From: Chara braunii
Lineage: Eukaryota > Streptophyta > Charophyceae > Charales > Characeae
Direction of reading: 5' to 3'
Length of the DNA stretch: 23,333 nucleotides
Assembly: GCA_003427395.1 (NCBI GenBank)
Contig: BFEA01000321.1
Span: forward strand, 1,253,501-1,276,833
In this document: positions 9,001 to 18,474 of the stretch, in pieces
Numbering within the stretch: the first letter of the stretch is position 1
Layout of the letters: each line of letters begins with the position of its first letter
Notes under the pieces: generated by a model
What the model saw: the letters and a program-made list of their open reading frames with translations, nothing else
What the model was told of the DNA's origin: nothing
Database searches by the model: none
Translations under genes and position numbers: made by a program

Positions 9001-9532
9001 TTTTGAATAGTTAGGCTACCGGGGTGGATGTCCGGGCCCCTTGTGGCTGTCCATGATGTCTTACCAGACACTGGTTCGGCCATCTATCCGGACATGGGTT
9101 TCTCTGGGCCAAGGCAAAATCGCCCAAAAAGAACATAAAAAAAATCTTAAAAAGATATATGTTGTAGATATTACAAAGGCGGACATATCTTGGTTAAGGG
9201 TCCTTTCCAAATTCGCAATCAATCAATGGATAAAAAAAAAAACAAAAAAAACAAAAAAACTAAACATAAAAATGACCCCTCTATAGACCGTGCTGAGGTG
9301 TGTGAACAACAATTTCGTAAAAACGGACATTTTATACTTTTTGAACGAAATTGAAACCTTCCTGTTTGGCTTAAAAATTATCGCCGTTTCTTGAGGGTCG
9401 ATTTGGACTTAACTGAAGTTCAGATGCATCCAAAGCAGACCCTAAGGAACTAAAATGGTGACATTTTCAGACCAAAATAAGTGGGTTTCAATTTTGTTCC
9501 AAAAATATAAAATGTTTGTTTTAACGATGCCG

Positions 9533-9533
<1 letters not shown>
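9001..9533. other. AT-rich intergenic sequence, no gene seen
   Basis: Runs of A near 9230-9260 and low-complexity sequence. No coding frame here has family features. Confidence 0.4.

Positions 9534-9581
<48 letters not shown>
9534..9581. repeat. (TG)24 microsatellite
   Basis: A pure, uninterrupted TG dinucleotide repeat of 24 units. Confidence 0.98.
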
Positions 9582-9582
<1 letters not shown>

Positions 9583-10011
9583 CAAATGTATGTGTGGGTG
9601 TTATAGATTCTTATGCCGCCAATCCTTGTTCCACTCAGAATAGATCCAAAATCGAAGCAACTTTACCTCAATTGCTGACAACGAAGCACACTTGAGATGA
9701 TCCAAGCCAACAATTAAACCAACAGTACTTGGCCCAACTATCGGCCGCGGAAAACAATAGAGTAGAAGACACGCGGTTAATGAAAGGCCCAAAATTCGGG
9801 GTTTTTCGCCGCATCACTACAAGCAATGTCGTGGAAAATTTTGCGAACAAACTATGCAGGCTCAAAATACAATTCCCGAATTCGGTGTTTTTGCCAACTT
9901 CTTCGTTACTCGTCCAAATACGCTGAAACTGAATACAAATATACCCTCAAACACATACATATCAGACACCAAAAAAAAACAAGAAAAAAACAAAAATTCA
10001 GGGAAATATGG
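9582..10011. other. Intergenic sequence, no gene seen
   Basis: No recognisable gene. Short similar phrases (AATTCGG followed by T runs near 9793 and 9878) suggest old duplications. An A-rich stretch lies at 9970-10000. Confidence 0.4.
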
Positions 10012-10017
10012 CAGTTT

Positions 10018-10306
10018 CCTAGGCTACCAGCCGGGCCGCCCGGGTCACCCTATTTTGCCGGGCGGCCCGGCCGTGCAAGGACCAGGGAGGGTCCCAGCCA
10101 AAAAAAAAAAAAAAAATCCAATCCAAAAAACTACTATGTTATGCAGAAAAATAAACTGAACAACTTTTGCCTCAGGGTCACATCGAAATTCTTTACCAAA
10201 TTTAAAATAAAATTTAAAATTAAAAAATATTTTTTGTTTTTTTATTTTTTTTATTCCTTTTTGGCCCGGCCGGGCAAGTGGACCCGGGCCACTCTGATAG
10301 CCTAGG
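10018..10306. mobile_element. 289-bp terminal-inverted-repeat element with target-site duplication
   Basis: The left end is CCTAGGCTACCAG and the reverse-complemented right end is CCTAGGCTATCAG (12 of 13). The element is flanked by CAGTTT on both sides (10012-10017 and 10307-10312), a 6-bp target-site duplication. GGCAGTTT is an 8-bp alternative if the TIR is trimmed asymmetrically. GC-rich arms contain a perfect 14-bp hairpin stem (10030-10043 with 10058-10071), and an A17 run lies at 10100-10116. There is no coding capacity, so it would depend on a transposase elsewhere. Confidence 0.75.
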
Positions 10307-10312
10307 CAGTTT

Positions 10313-11008
10313 CGGTGAAAATTTCGCCGAAAATAACACCACCCATTAACCACGAGTGTAGAAACGTTTATAGTCGGATGAGTTTGGGCGCTTCTATAGT
10401 TGCCCGTACGTTTCCTAAAATCGTGGCGTTGTGAGGAAACTGGGGGAAGGGTCTCCTTCCGTTCGTTGAAGCCAAGGGCTACAATGCCTGCCACTCGCTG
10501 TGCCCACTTCCCAGGTCCTCAGCAACCAGCAGGGTAATGGGGCTTGGGGCTTTCAGCCACACCCCTAGATTATGCTACATAGTTTTTTGTCCCTCAATCA
10601 TTGAAATATAACAATCTCATAACAATAATTAGCTGGATCCATCCCGTGCAGAAGTGAGGGCTCTGATGAAAGGTCGATCTTTCGATTTCCCAGGATCGTT
10701 AAAGAAAAAGAACAGTTGGTTGTACGCACTTGCGCTGCTAAGTTCACCTATTGAAAGGGGTAATAGAATAATGCAGGAATAACACGGAAGTCCCTGCCAA
10801 CATGACAAGTTACGGTAGCAACAGCGAATTAGTCACAATAATGATGACGTTGCCGAGAGCACAGTTGTGGCGCATTCCGAAATATCCCCTGCCAAATGGG
10901 ATTCCTGTGGTGAGCAAACTTTTGTATGAGATTCTCCGACGAGCAGCGGATTGACCCCAATTTGTACGAGCGGTAAAGAGTTGACAAGACAGACAATGGC
11001 GTATGAGT
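10313..11008. other. Unassigned sequence with a short palindrome
   Basis: Just right of the TIR element, TTTCGGTGAAA and TTTCGCCGAAA form a near-perfect inverted repeat (10310-10332). The rest shows no gene, RNA or strong repeat to me. Confidence 0.4.
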
Positions 11009-11230
11009 GATTGAACAACGGGAAGTGGTTAGTTGATTTACGAAAGATCAAACAACACGTAGAGGTTACTCAATCAACCGATGATCAGATAACGTGCAAA
11101 ACTTGCTCGTGCAACCAATGATCAAACAACGCATAGGGATTACTCGATCATCCAGTGATCATAAAGCGCGCAGAAGTTACTCGATTAACCAACGATTAAA
11201 TAATACCTGTCTTGCAGAAAAAACAACGAG
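11009..11230. repeat. 37-bp minisatellite, five clear units plus a decayed one
   Basis: Units begin at 11009, 11046, 11083, 11120 and 11157, each exactly 37 bp, with a decayed unit at 11194. Shared pattern: GAT(C/T)(A/G)AACAACG at the start, a GGTTACTCGAT-like middle and AACCAAT-like end. There is no spacer between units, so this is a tandem array rather than a CRISPR. Confidence 0.85.
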
Positions 11231-12246
11231 TGTCCGATCTCCCAATGTCCAACCTCTGCCTGATCTACCAATGATCTGCCAATGAGTGTTCGGTCTCTCA
11301 ACGAGCAGCCTCCGCCGCGAACTCCCAAAGCTCAACCAATGAAGAACGACTGTTCGATCGGTAGACGACCGGTTAATCCTGCCACCCTGCCAAAGCGCTG
11401 CCGACTAAAAGTAAAGGCTCAATCCGGAAACGGCTACCCAATCATTTACTTCGACAATATCCAAATCTGTGCACATCTACTTCTAACATGGGCTGCTAAT
11501 CGAATCTTGCAGGCGAAATCATCCCCCGACTGCTTCTCCTTTGGTCTTTTCGAAGCTTCAACGCATCTGATTCCGTAGACAATCAAGCACAGGCTCATGT
11601 AAACTCTTCCGTGAATGTATCTGGCCGCGCCTATGGCCAGGTGTATAATATTAATGGATGTTATTATGACCTCCTCTTACTCACGGTCCTTAGTAACCTT
11701 TCACTTCATCTCCCGGACTGACTCTCCCTTCACCCTCCCACGCTAACCCTTTCAACTGCGGCCAACTACACTGTTACGAGCAGTCTCCCATTCGCACTAA
11801 CTTAAGTATATATGTGCGCTATCTGCGACAGATATACAAACTTATTTAATGCAAAAACAACCTCTCTCTTTCTGCTCGCTCACGCACTTTGGCAGGCTGG
11901 CTCGCTTACTCCTTTTCGTATGTTGATGCCCACGTAATTGAGCACACTACCTGCACTCAAGGTCTCACCCTTTCGTTCGTTGGTAGATGGGTGAGATCAT
12001 GCCCCCCCCCCCCCTTTCCTGTTCGACCTACAATCACTTCTCCCTCCCTTGCCCCCACACGCGTGCACACTCCTGCACTCCGTTCACACTCGCAAGCTCT
12101 AACACGTTGGCCTTCTCTATTTCTTTACCCTTCCCTTCTCTGCCAGCGCAGTCGCTTCCATCCAATAAGTCACGGATTTTCTCGTCCGTAGCGCATTCAC
12201 TTTGCTACGATCTCTCACTCACCCTCTCACGATTTCTCCCTTTCAT
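11231..12246. other. Unassigned sequence, pyrimidine-rich toward the right
   Basis: No coding family is recognised. A run of 13 C is at 12002-12014. Short Ser/Pro/Leu-rich frames on the plus strand at 11889-12253 reflect base composition and carry no motif. Confidence 0.4.
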
Positions 12247-12602
12247 CCTTTAGCTAATTTCTCCTTGACTGACTCTCGTGAACCAGCTACATTCGTCATT
12301 CCCAAATGGTACTCGCGAGAGAGATCAAGGCCTTATACACGCTTCTAAGATTAATTAAGCAATTAAATACTTTTGGAAAGACCCTTTTCTCTCTCTCTCA
12401 TGACATCATACCTCCCGCCTGCCTCCTTTAGCTAATTTCCCCTTGACTGACTCTCGTGAACCAGCTATATTCGTCATTCCCAAATGGATACTCGCGAGAG
12501 AGATCAAGGCCTTATACACGCTTCTAAGATTAATTAAGCAATTAAATAATTTTGCAAAGACCCTTTCCTCTCTCTCTCATGACATCATACCTCCCGCCTG
12601 CC
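12247..12602 (+). repeat. 178-bp tandem duplication, about 97% identical
   Basis: Copy one is 12247-12424 and copy two 12425-12602. By eye they differ at about six sites: T/C, C/T, one A indel, C/A, G/C and T/C. Each begins CCTTTAGCTAATTT and ends CCTCCCGCCTGCC. The high identity suggests a recent event compared with the rest of the window, or a small assembly artefact. Confidence 0.9.
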
Positions 12603-13184
12603 CTCCGCCAGTCTCTGAGCGGAATTTAGGGAACACCCGCCCGACTCACCACAGTCAATAGGACTGCCTGATCAGGCCCCCAGTTCCGCAGCTCACTGTC
12701 TTTCGGTCCGCAGTCGTTCTGCCGTCACCATCTCGCACACTTTATCCCCCAAACTCAACTCTCGAGGCTAATAGCGTACTTGCTCCACACCACACTAGGG
12801 TCGCAGCTACGTCGACCGGAGGCTGTTCTCGTCAGCAGCCGTTGCTGCAACATCATTCACCTAACGACCGCGACTGAATGTATTTGCAAGCTCCATATGT
12901 CTCCCCTCGTTGGCTGACAGCCAAGAAGAGACGAGTGAAAATCCCTCTTTACGTTATCCCCTTCTTACTTAATCATCTCCTTTGTACTCAACTTACATGA
13001 CCCTTCCGTAGAACCCTGCCGTTGTGAGAGTATCGCATGGGGGATGTCGACGAGGCTGGCTAACGCTGCCTGCTCCTTGCTTGCTCGTTCACATATTCTT
13101 CACTACGCACCCCGTGCATGCGATCCACTCTTGCTCCTATCTCCATCGCCCAGATCGGCCGAAGCAGTTTCCGCTCTCTGTGGC
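12603..13184. other. Unassigned sequence, no gene seen
   Basis: Mixed-composition sequence without motifs I recognise. Small plus-strand frames at 13024-13380 run opposite the minus-strand frame 13550-13185 and are probably chance. Confidence 0.35.
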
Positions 13185-13590
13185 TCATGCATCCATCAAC
13201 CGGGTCATTTCAGCTCTGTCCAAAGTGTTTGCGAGGACGACGTACACCGGGCGCACTGCCCCCTCCATCCCATCCGTCAGCTGGGGCAAGCGCTCGTATA
13301 CCGCACATACCATGTGTACCGTTTCCCTCCTGCTGACCGTTCCGAAACGTGTGTTTCCCACAATCTCCAATGCTGACTGAGTACGCTTGGCACGCTCTGA
13401 GTCCCCTCCTGTCCGAATGATACCCTCACTTCGCTGATCCGCCCTATATCTCCATGGTACCAGAGGCGGTGGCCTCAAGGGAGCGCCCGCATAGCCAGCA
13501 TTTACAATGCCAGGCCCGATACCAGGATTGTAGGACCCGTGTGGATACAACGGTACCAGCTGCAGGGCCAGTAAATTTCACAGGTCCAAC
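13185..13590 (-). CDS. Hypothetical open frame, Gly/Pro-rich start, unrecognised
   Basis: On the minus strand a frame is open from about 13590 to a stop at 13185, encoding about 130 residues. The first 40 are rich in Gly, Pro and Tyr (YPHGSYNPGIGPGIVNAGY); the rest is charged and mixed, with RADQRSEGIIRTGG and a LANTLDRAEMTRLMDA end. No ATG lies at its start: the first codons are CTG/TTG, so if real it is an internal exon or a fragment. A CCCTGCAG sequence just upstream could be a 3' splice site. A pyrimidine tract ending TTCACAG at about 13653 precedes a further 36-base stretch followed by GTAAAATG, which could be a tiny exon. I know no family for it and cannot exclude chance or a dead repeat-derived gene. 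Confidence 0.2.
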
Positions 13591-13689
13591 GTTGTCACCA
13601 ACCCATTATTACATTTTACCTGGTGACCATACAGCTCCTGCTGTTGGATAAACCGCTGTGAACAGAAAAGTAAGCCTGTACTTGTGCCG

Positions 13690-14040
13690 AACTAGTGCCC
13701 ATACCATCGTGATCTCACCGCCATAGACCAAAATAATGGCATCGAACTAGAGAGAGCTACGGTAGTCCCAAATATTGCACCAAGCAACACCTGTGCCGTA
13801 CCAGTACCAACCCATTGACCGTGCCCCAAAATAACACAAACGATCCAGTATTTGTACCAGGGTCTGCCAAGCTAATGCCATCAAACCGGAGTTAGTCGCG
13901 CCAGTCCCAGTCCCGATGTCGTACTTAGTAGCGCAAGTGTTACATGCTAGAGCCCACCAAAACAATAGTACCGTGTCGCGGTACGTTGCACAAATGCCGA
14001 ACCAGCGTCCATACCCAAAATAACAGAATCGAACTGCAGT
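13690..14040. repeat. Degenerate repeats around a CCAAAATAAC motif
   Basis: 13690-13755, 13794-13845 and 13988-14040 share a GTGCCGAACTAG-like start, an ACCCA/CCATACC stretch and then CCAAAATAAC plus a CGA-like end. The first has about 22 extra bases before the motif. A weaker fourth copy may lie near 13917-13982. In translation they give similar but frame-shifting strings, so I call them repeats, not domains. Confidence 0.5.
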
Positions 14041-14198
14041 TGTAGCGGACCCACCAGGTGTGGTGCTCCGTTTGTGATAGAGATGGAGATGGAGGAAGAA
14101 GGGGGGAGCAAGATGCACAGCGCAGCTCCCCACACAAGACTCCAACGCACGTACTCCAAAATGTGCAAGTGTAGAATGAGGACGAAAACAGACAACTG

Positions 14199-14301
14199 CT
14201 GGGGTATACCCCAGCGGACTGACGGGACTGGACTGGACTGGACTGCCCCCGAATAGAACACAGGCCTGTGAGAACAGACCAAGGGGCTGGTCTCACAGGC
14301 C
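14199..14301. repeat. Cluster of perfect palindromes and a pentamer repeat
   Basis: CTGGGGTATACCCCAG (14199-14214) is a perfect 16-bp palindrome. (GGACT)4 follows at 14225-14244. GGCCTGTGAGA (14263-14273) is the exact reverse complement of TCTCACAGGCC (14291-14301), a hairpin with an 11-bp stem and 17-base loop. A third GGCCTGTGA lies near 14330. The cluster sits in the presumed 3' LTR region of element B, so RNA structures near its 3' end are one explanation. Confidence 0.85.
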
Positions 14302-14518
14302 AACCAGAGGTCCGCTACACTATCCTCGGCCTGTGATGGATCGCCTAGATGCAAACACGCTCCCGCCAAGAAGCGGAACTCTACCAAAGAAAAAGAAAAC
14401 CTGAGTAGTCTAGGATGCGGAGCAAGCTCCATGCTGAGTCCATGCGATACAACCTAGGATAGAAAATGTCACAAAACAGCAATGTCACAGCTAACAGCCT
14501 AAGTGAAAGCAAAAGTTA

Positions 14519-14725
14519 CTAACTAGCATACATGTCATAGGAAAGCAGAAGCAACTAACTAGCATACATGTCATAGGAAAGCAGAAAGTAGTGACAACTA
14601 GATCCTAGAATGTTGGAGGCAGTAGCCTCAGTCTGTGAACAACTGACCAGTGTATAAGTCCTAAGAACAGCAAAAGCAGAACAACTAAATCCTAGAAATG
14701 TCAGAGGCAGTAGCCTCAGTCTGAG
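14519..14725. repeat. 36-bp and 88-bp tandem repeats
   Basis: CTAGCATACATGTCATAGG occurs at 14523 and again 36 bp later at 14559, with flanking AAAGCAGAA shared. A second repeat with AGTAGCCTCAGTCTG recurs at 14621 and 14709, an 88-bp period, each copy preceded by an ACAACTA(G/A)ATCCTAGAA block. Short repeats of this kind are common in U3 enhancer regions of LTRs, which fits the position. Confidence 0.85.
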
Positions 14726-15466
14726 AGCAACAAAGCAACAACAAGTCAACCATATGTCACAGGAGAAGTGTGTCGCAAACCAAAGGGTGGGATGGTCTCT
14801 GAGGGTGGCGAATGCAGCCTAGGGGTCGAAAACTCCTAAGGGCATCCACACATAGTGACAGGGGAAACACATCTCATCAGGCTCAATGAGGGTAGGGAAC
14901 TGGGAGCAAACAGAACCAATGACCCTAACAGATTGACCATCAGGGCGGGTAATGGTCGACTAAGGGGTGACCGCTATGGAGGGTCGACCATGCAAGGGAA
15001 CAAGGGAGCCTAGTATACTGGGCGCACCTAGATGAAGCATGCGAGGCTGCCTAACTAGGGCGTGAGGGCCGGCAAAGGGTAGAAAGATGATGGGTAAGAA
15101 AATCATGCAAATGACTCCTAAAGTGAGGGAAGTTGGAGCTAGAACCGTAACATGGGAAGCTAGGGCAACGCTACGGTCCCGATGCCTATGCGTATACCAA
15201 GGGAGAGCCCAACTCAGAGGACCCGGTTAAAGGGAGACCATCATGCGACATAAGCAGGGTACTGTACAGGGTAAAGTGGTAAGAGAGTGACGACGTCTGA
15301 AGTAGGCAGAGCTGATCATGACGAAGTCCATGAAGCTGCCGATGACGTCCACGATGAGAAGTCCGGAATGCTGTCGAGGAAGAGCCGCAACGTCGACGAG
15401 CTGAAGTAGCAAAACTGGAGTGGATGGAGTACTGAGAAGTCAAGGACGTGGGAAGGTAAGTCAGAG

Positions 15467-15772
15467 TCAATCGTCGTATCGAGCAGGACGACGACGAGTG
15501 CGCTGTGGATGCTCAAAAGCATCCGGCTGCTGCTGAAGGTTTGCCTCAGATGGAGCAGGCTCGACTTGAACCGTCTCCTCAGTCGGGGGATGAGGAGGAG
15601 GGTCAGTGGGCTGAGGAGGAGCAGTGAACCCAGCACGACGAGCACGGTCATAGGCATGCACCAACAATCGAGCGTGCTGCAAGTGCTCGAGGGGCTCCCA
15701 GGTAGCCTCCTCATCAGGGTAACCCTTCCAAAGTACGAGATACTCGATGTGGGGAAGGTTGTCGTCGGTTAC
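15467..15772 (-). pseudogene. Chromodomain and C-terminal tail of element B integrase
   Basis: Directly after a TGA at 15773, and in the same frame, the minus strand reads VTDDNLPHIEYLVLWKGYP, then DEEATWEPLEHL and a basic helix. EYLVLWKGYP plus TWEP is the classic chromodomain, with Tyr/Trp positions of the methyl-lysine cage. The tail is Pro/Glu-rich and ends at a TGA (15467). The interrupting codon is TGA where CGA (Arg) would be natural, consistent with deamination of a methylated CpG. Chromodomains of this class direct integration to marked chromatin. Confidence 0.9.
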
Positions 15773-16920
15773 TCAACGACCAATGATGTTTGAAACGAGG
15801 AATTCCTCTTGGCCATCCACCATGATGGGTGGAGGGCACTCGTATGGTTGTCCAGCGAAGCGCTCAAACGGTCTGCGGTAAGGACGCAGTAACGAGACGT
15901 GGTAGACATCGTGCACACGAGCCTGACGTAGGTAGTCGGCCAGCTTCACACGGAAGCTGGCCCGGATAGAAGCCGTATCAGAACCGACAGCCTGGAGGAT
16001 GCGGCATGGGTCAAAGAAGCGATGCCGAAACTTGCGAAGCGTGTCCGCTTCGAGCTGTAAGTGACGGGTGTCGATAAGCACATCATCACCGACTTGAATG
16101 GATGATCCATCCTCGATCGGTTCGCACGTGCTGCCATGCGAGTCTGGGAAGCGGCTATGTGCTCATATGCGGTCTTCATGATCGACGTCATGTGTGCAAC
16201 CCAATCATCCAGCGCGGGACAACTCATGTCAGGGTGCATCTGTGACGGTCGAAGGAAGTCCGCGAGAACACGAGGGTGATAGCCGAGGTCGCAATAGTAA
16301 GGCGACATCCCCGTGGCGGGCGAGACGGCGTGGTTGTAGGCTATCTCTGCGTGGGCAAGATTGAGATCCCACTGCTGGTCGTCACGAATGATCTTTCGGA
16401 GAATATCTCCGAGAGTCCTGTTCGTGACCTCGGTCTGACCATCAGTCTGAGGATGGTAAGACGAGGAGAAGCGGAGCTGAGTGCCGTACACCTCGTGGAG
16501 CCGTCGCCAGAATCGGCTGGTAAAGCACGGGTCACGGTCAGATGTGATACTCACAGGTAAGCCATGGTCACGCACGACTCGGTCAAACACGATGTCGGCG
16601 ACCTCACGTGCACTGATGGCATAGCGGCACGGAACAAAGCGTGCACGCTTCGTGAAGCGGTCGATGACGACCAGGATAGCATCATGACCGCGGGGGGTCG
16701 GAGGTCNAAGAGGACCGATAAAGTCCATCGAGATGGACTGCCAACGACGCTCAGGGTTAGGAAGAGGCTGGAGCAAACCTTAAGGAAGGTGGTTCGCACT
16801 GTTCACCTCCTGCCAGGTGGGACACTCTGCGACGTAGTCCTTCACAAAGTCCTTGCGCTTCCGCCAGACGTACAGGCGGCTCACACGAGCCAACGTCTTG
16901 TGGAAGCCCATATGACCGGC
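15773..16920 (-). pseudogene. Integrase of element B (zinc remnant, DD35E core, C-terminal domain)
   Basis: The zinc domain, at the end of the preceding frame, has EFHDQAAAGHMGFHK, but its Cys pair reads ECPTW, so one Cys is now Trp. In the 16776-15946 frame the core shows ISMDFIGPL (Asp18), TSDRDPCFTS (Asp80) and HPQTDGQTEV (Glu116). Asp80 and Glu116 are separated by exactly 35 residues, the DD35E spacing of retroviral-type integrases. A TAA at 16780 precedes it in frame. Near 16110 the frame shifts by one, and the C-terminal domain continues as MLIDTRHLQLEADTLRKF and VYHVSLLRPYRR to 15773. An N at 16707 hides one residue. Confidence 0.92.
16707..16707. other. Ambiguous base (N)
   Basis: A single N in the integrase core coding region marks unresolved assembly or sequencing. 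It does not shift the reading frame. Confidence 0.99.
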
Positions 16921-18474
16921 GGCTGCCTGGTCATGGAACTCTGCTACTGCTCGGACATGTAGCTGTCCAGTGGAGGGAACACAAATACGGGGCTCTTTGG
17001 TGCCCTGTGAAACGTGCCAGTACACAAGATCGTTGTCCCCGAGAGAGTAGTTCGGGACGGTCTTGCCACTCCGAAGGGTCGCGTGGATGTCGCGATAGTC
17101 TGGGCAGTGGCGATACTGAGTGCGAAACTCGTCGATCATCGAGTGGTGGACGGTGGTGACCGAGATGGAAGAGAGCTGGATCTGCTCCTGGTCGTGGTCA
17201 GGGCGCCGGGATAAGGCATCTGCGACCCGATTAGTCTCACCCTTAATGTGCTCAGTGGTGAAACTAAACTCGGATAGGTCGCGCCACCATCGAGCCTGTC
17301 GAGGAGTGAGCTTCGACTTTGTCAGGAAAGCCTGGACAACAGAGTTGTCCGTGCGCACCGTGAATGGTGCCCCGTGCAGGTAGTGACGCCAATGCCGAGT
17401 GACATAAACTACTGCGAGAACCTCACGTTTATCAGCACTGTAGTTTATCTCGGCGGGCAGGAGCTGACGGGAGTAGAAGGCTCTCAGACAATCACCTGAG
17501 TGAGACTCGACAGTGCCGTCCTCGACGATGGTAGGAGAATAGTCAATAGAAGGCTCGTCAGTAGCTGGACGAGTAGGCGTCAGTCGGGAAGCAGTGGTAG
17601 GGGTAGGTGGTGGGAAGCGAGGGATACGAGGGTGAGAGGAATCAGGAGAGGAGGGGAAGACCTGAGAAAGCATTGCTCCTACAACAAAGTCTGACGCATC
17701 TGTGGTAAGGATAAAAGGGCGATCAAAATCGGGTAGGTGAAGAACCGGTGCGCATGTCACCGCCTTCTTGAGGGCGCGGAAGGCGTCCTCGTGGAGGGGT
17801 GTCCAAGCCCATGGTGGGTTCTTCTGGAGGAGGGTGGAGGTAAGGACGTAGGAATACCTAGCGTATCCCTGGATGAAATTACTATAGTAGCTGGTAAGGC
17901 CTAGGAAGCTGAGAAACTGCTTGGCGGATGTGGGGACGGGCCACTCCACAATAACAGTGATCTTCACGTCGTCCATGTAGAGAGCTTGGTTAGACACGTA
18001 GTGTCCTAATAAATCCACTTTGTGCTGGGCAAAGCGGCACTTGCTCAGCTTGGAGTAGAAGTCATGTCTGCGCAAGCGGTCAAGGACGTCGCGGAGGTGT
18101 CTGAGGTGCTTCTCAAGGGTACGACTGTAAACCAGGATATCGTCGAGGTAGACGAGAACATACTGCTCCAGGATGTCCCTGAAGATGTCGTTCATCGCCC
18201 TCTGAAAGGTAGCGGGTGCGTTGGTCACCGTAAACTCGTAGTGGCCGAAGCACAATCGGAACGCGGTCTTTGACTAGTCGGCTGCAGCGGCGCGGATCTG
18301 ATGGTAACCGCTACGAAGATCAATCTTCGTAAAGAAGCGGTTGCATGCTAGGCGGTCGAACAGCTCATCGGAACGAGGCATGGGGTAGCTGTTCTTAACC
18401 GTGTAGTGGTTGAGACCGCGGTAGTCGCTGCAGAGTCTGTAGGGTGCCTCGGGGATCAAGAGTCTGTAGGGTGC
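16921..18474 (-). pseudogene. Reverse transcriptase and RNase H of element B
   Basis: RT starts abruptly at PYRLCSDYRGLNHYT (18459 frame), followed by RFFTKIDLRSGYHQI (motif A). A TAG at 18274 occurs where Gln is usual. YVLVYLDDILVYS holds catalytic YLDD at 18139-18150. The conserved MPFGL before TNAPATF is missing (FTVTNAPATF), a 15-base in-frame loss. RNase H follows in the 18255-16780 frame with Asp186 (LTTDASDF), Glu278 (REVL), Asp303 (RTDNS) and Asp346 (VADALSR), a complete catalytic tetrad. A Pro/Ser/Thr-rich insert of about 57 residues lies between the first two RNase H acidic residues. The fingers region before DYRGLN is largely deleted. Confidence 0.93.

Larger units (their letters stand above)
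14030..15466 (-). mobile_element. Probable 3' UTR and 3' LTR of element B
   Basis: The stretch follows the chromodomain stop of element B and holds no further domain. It carries enhancer-like tandem repeats (14519-14725) and hairpins (14199-14301). I could not see a polypurine tract, and no matching 5' LTR is found in 21900-23333 by eye, so LTR limits are not defined. The small minus-strand frames here (for example 14432-13947 and 15714-15316) are composition shadows. Confidence 0.35.

Noticed and set aside
11009-11230. CRISPR array
   Set aside because: Units are adjacent with no unique spacers, repeats vary, and the context is eukaryotic.
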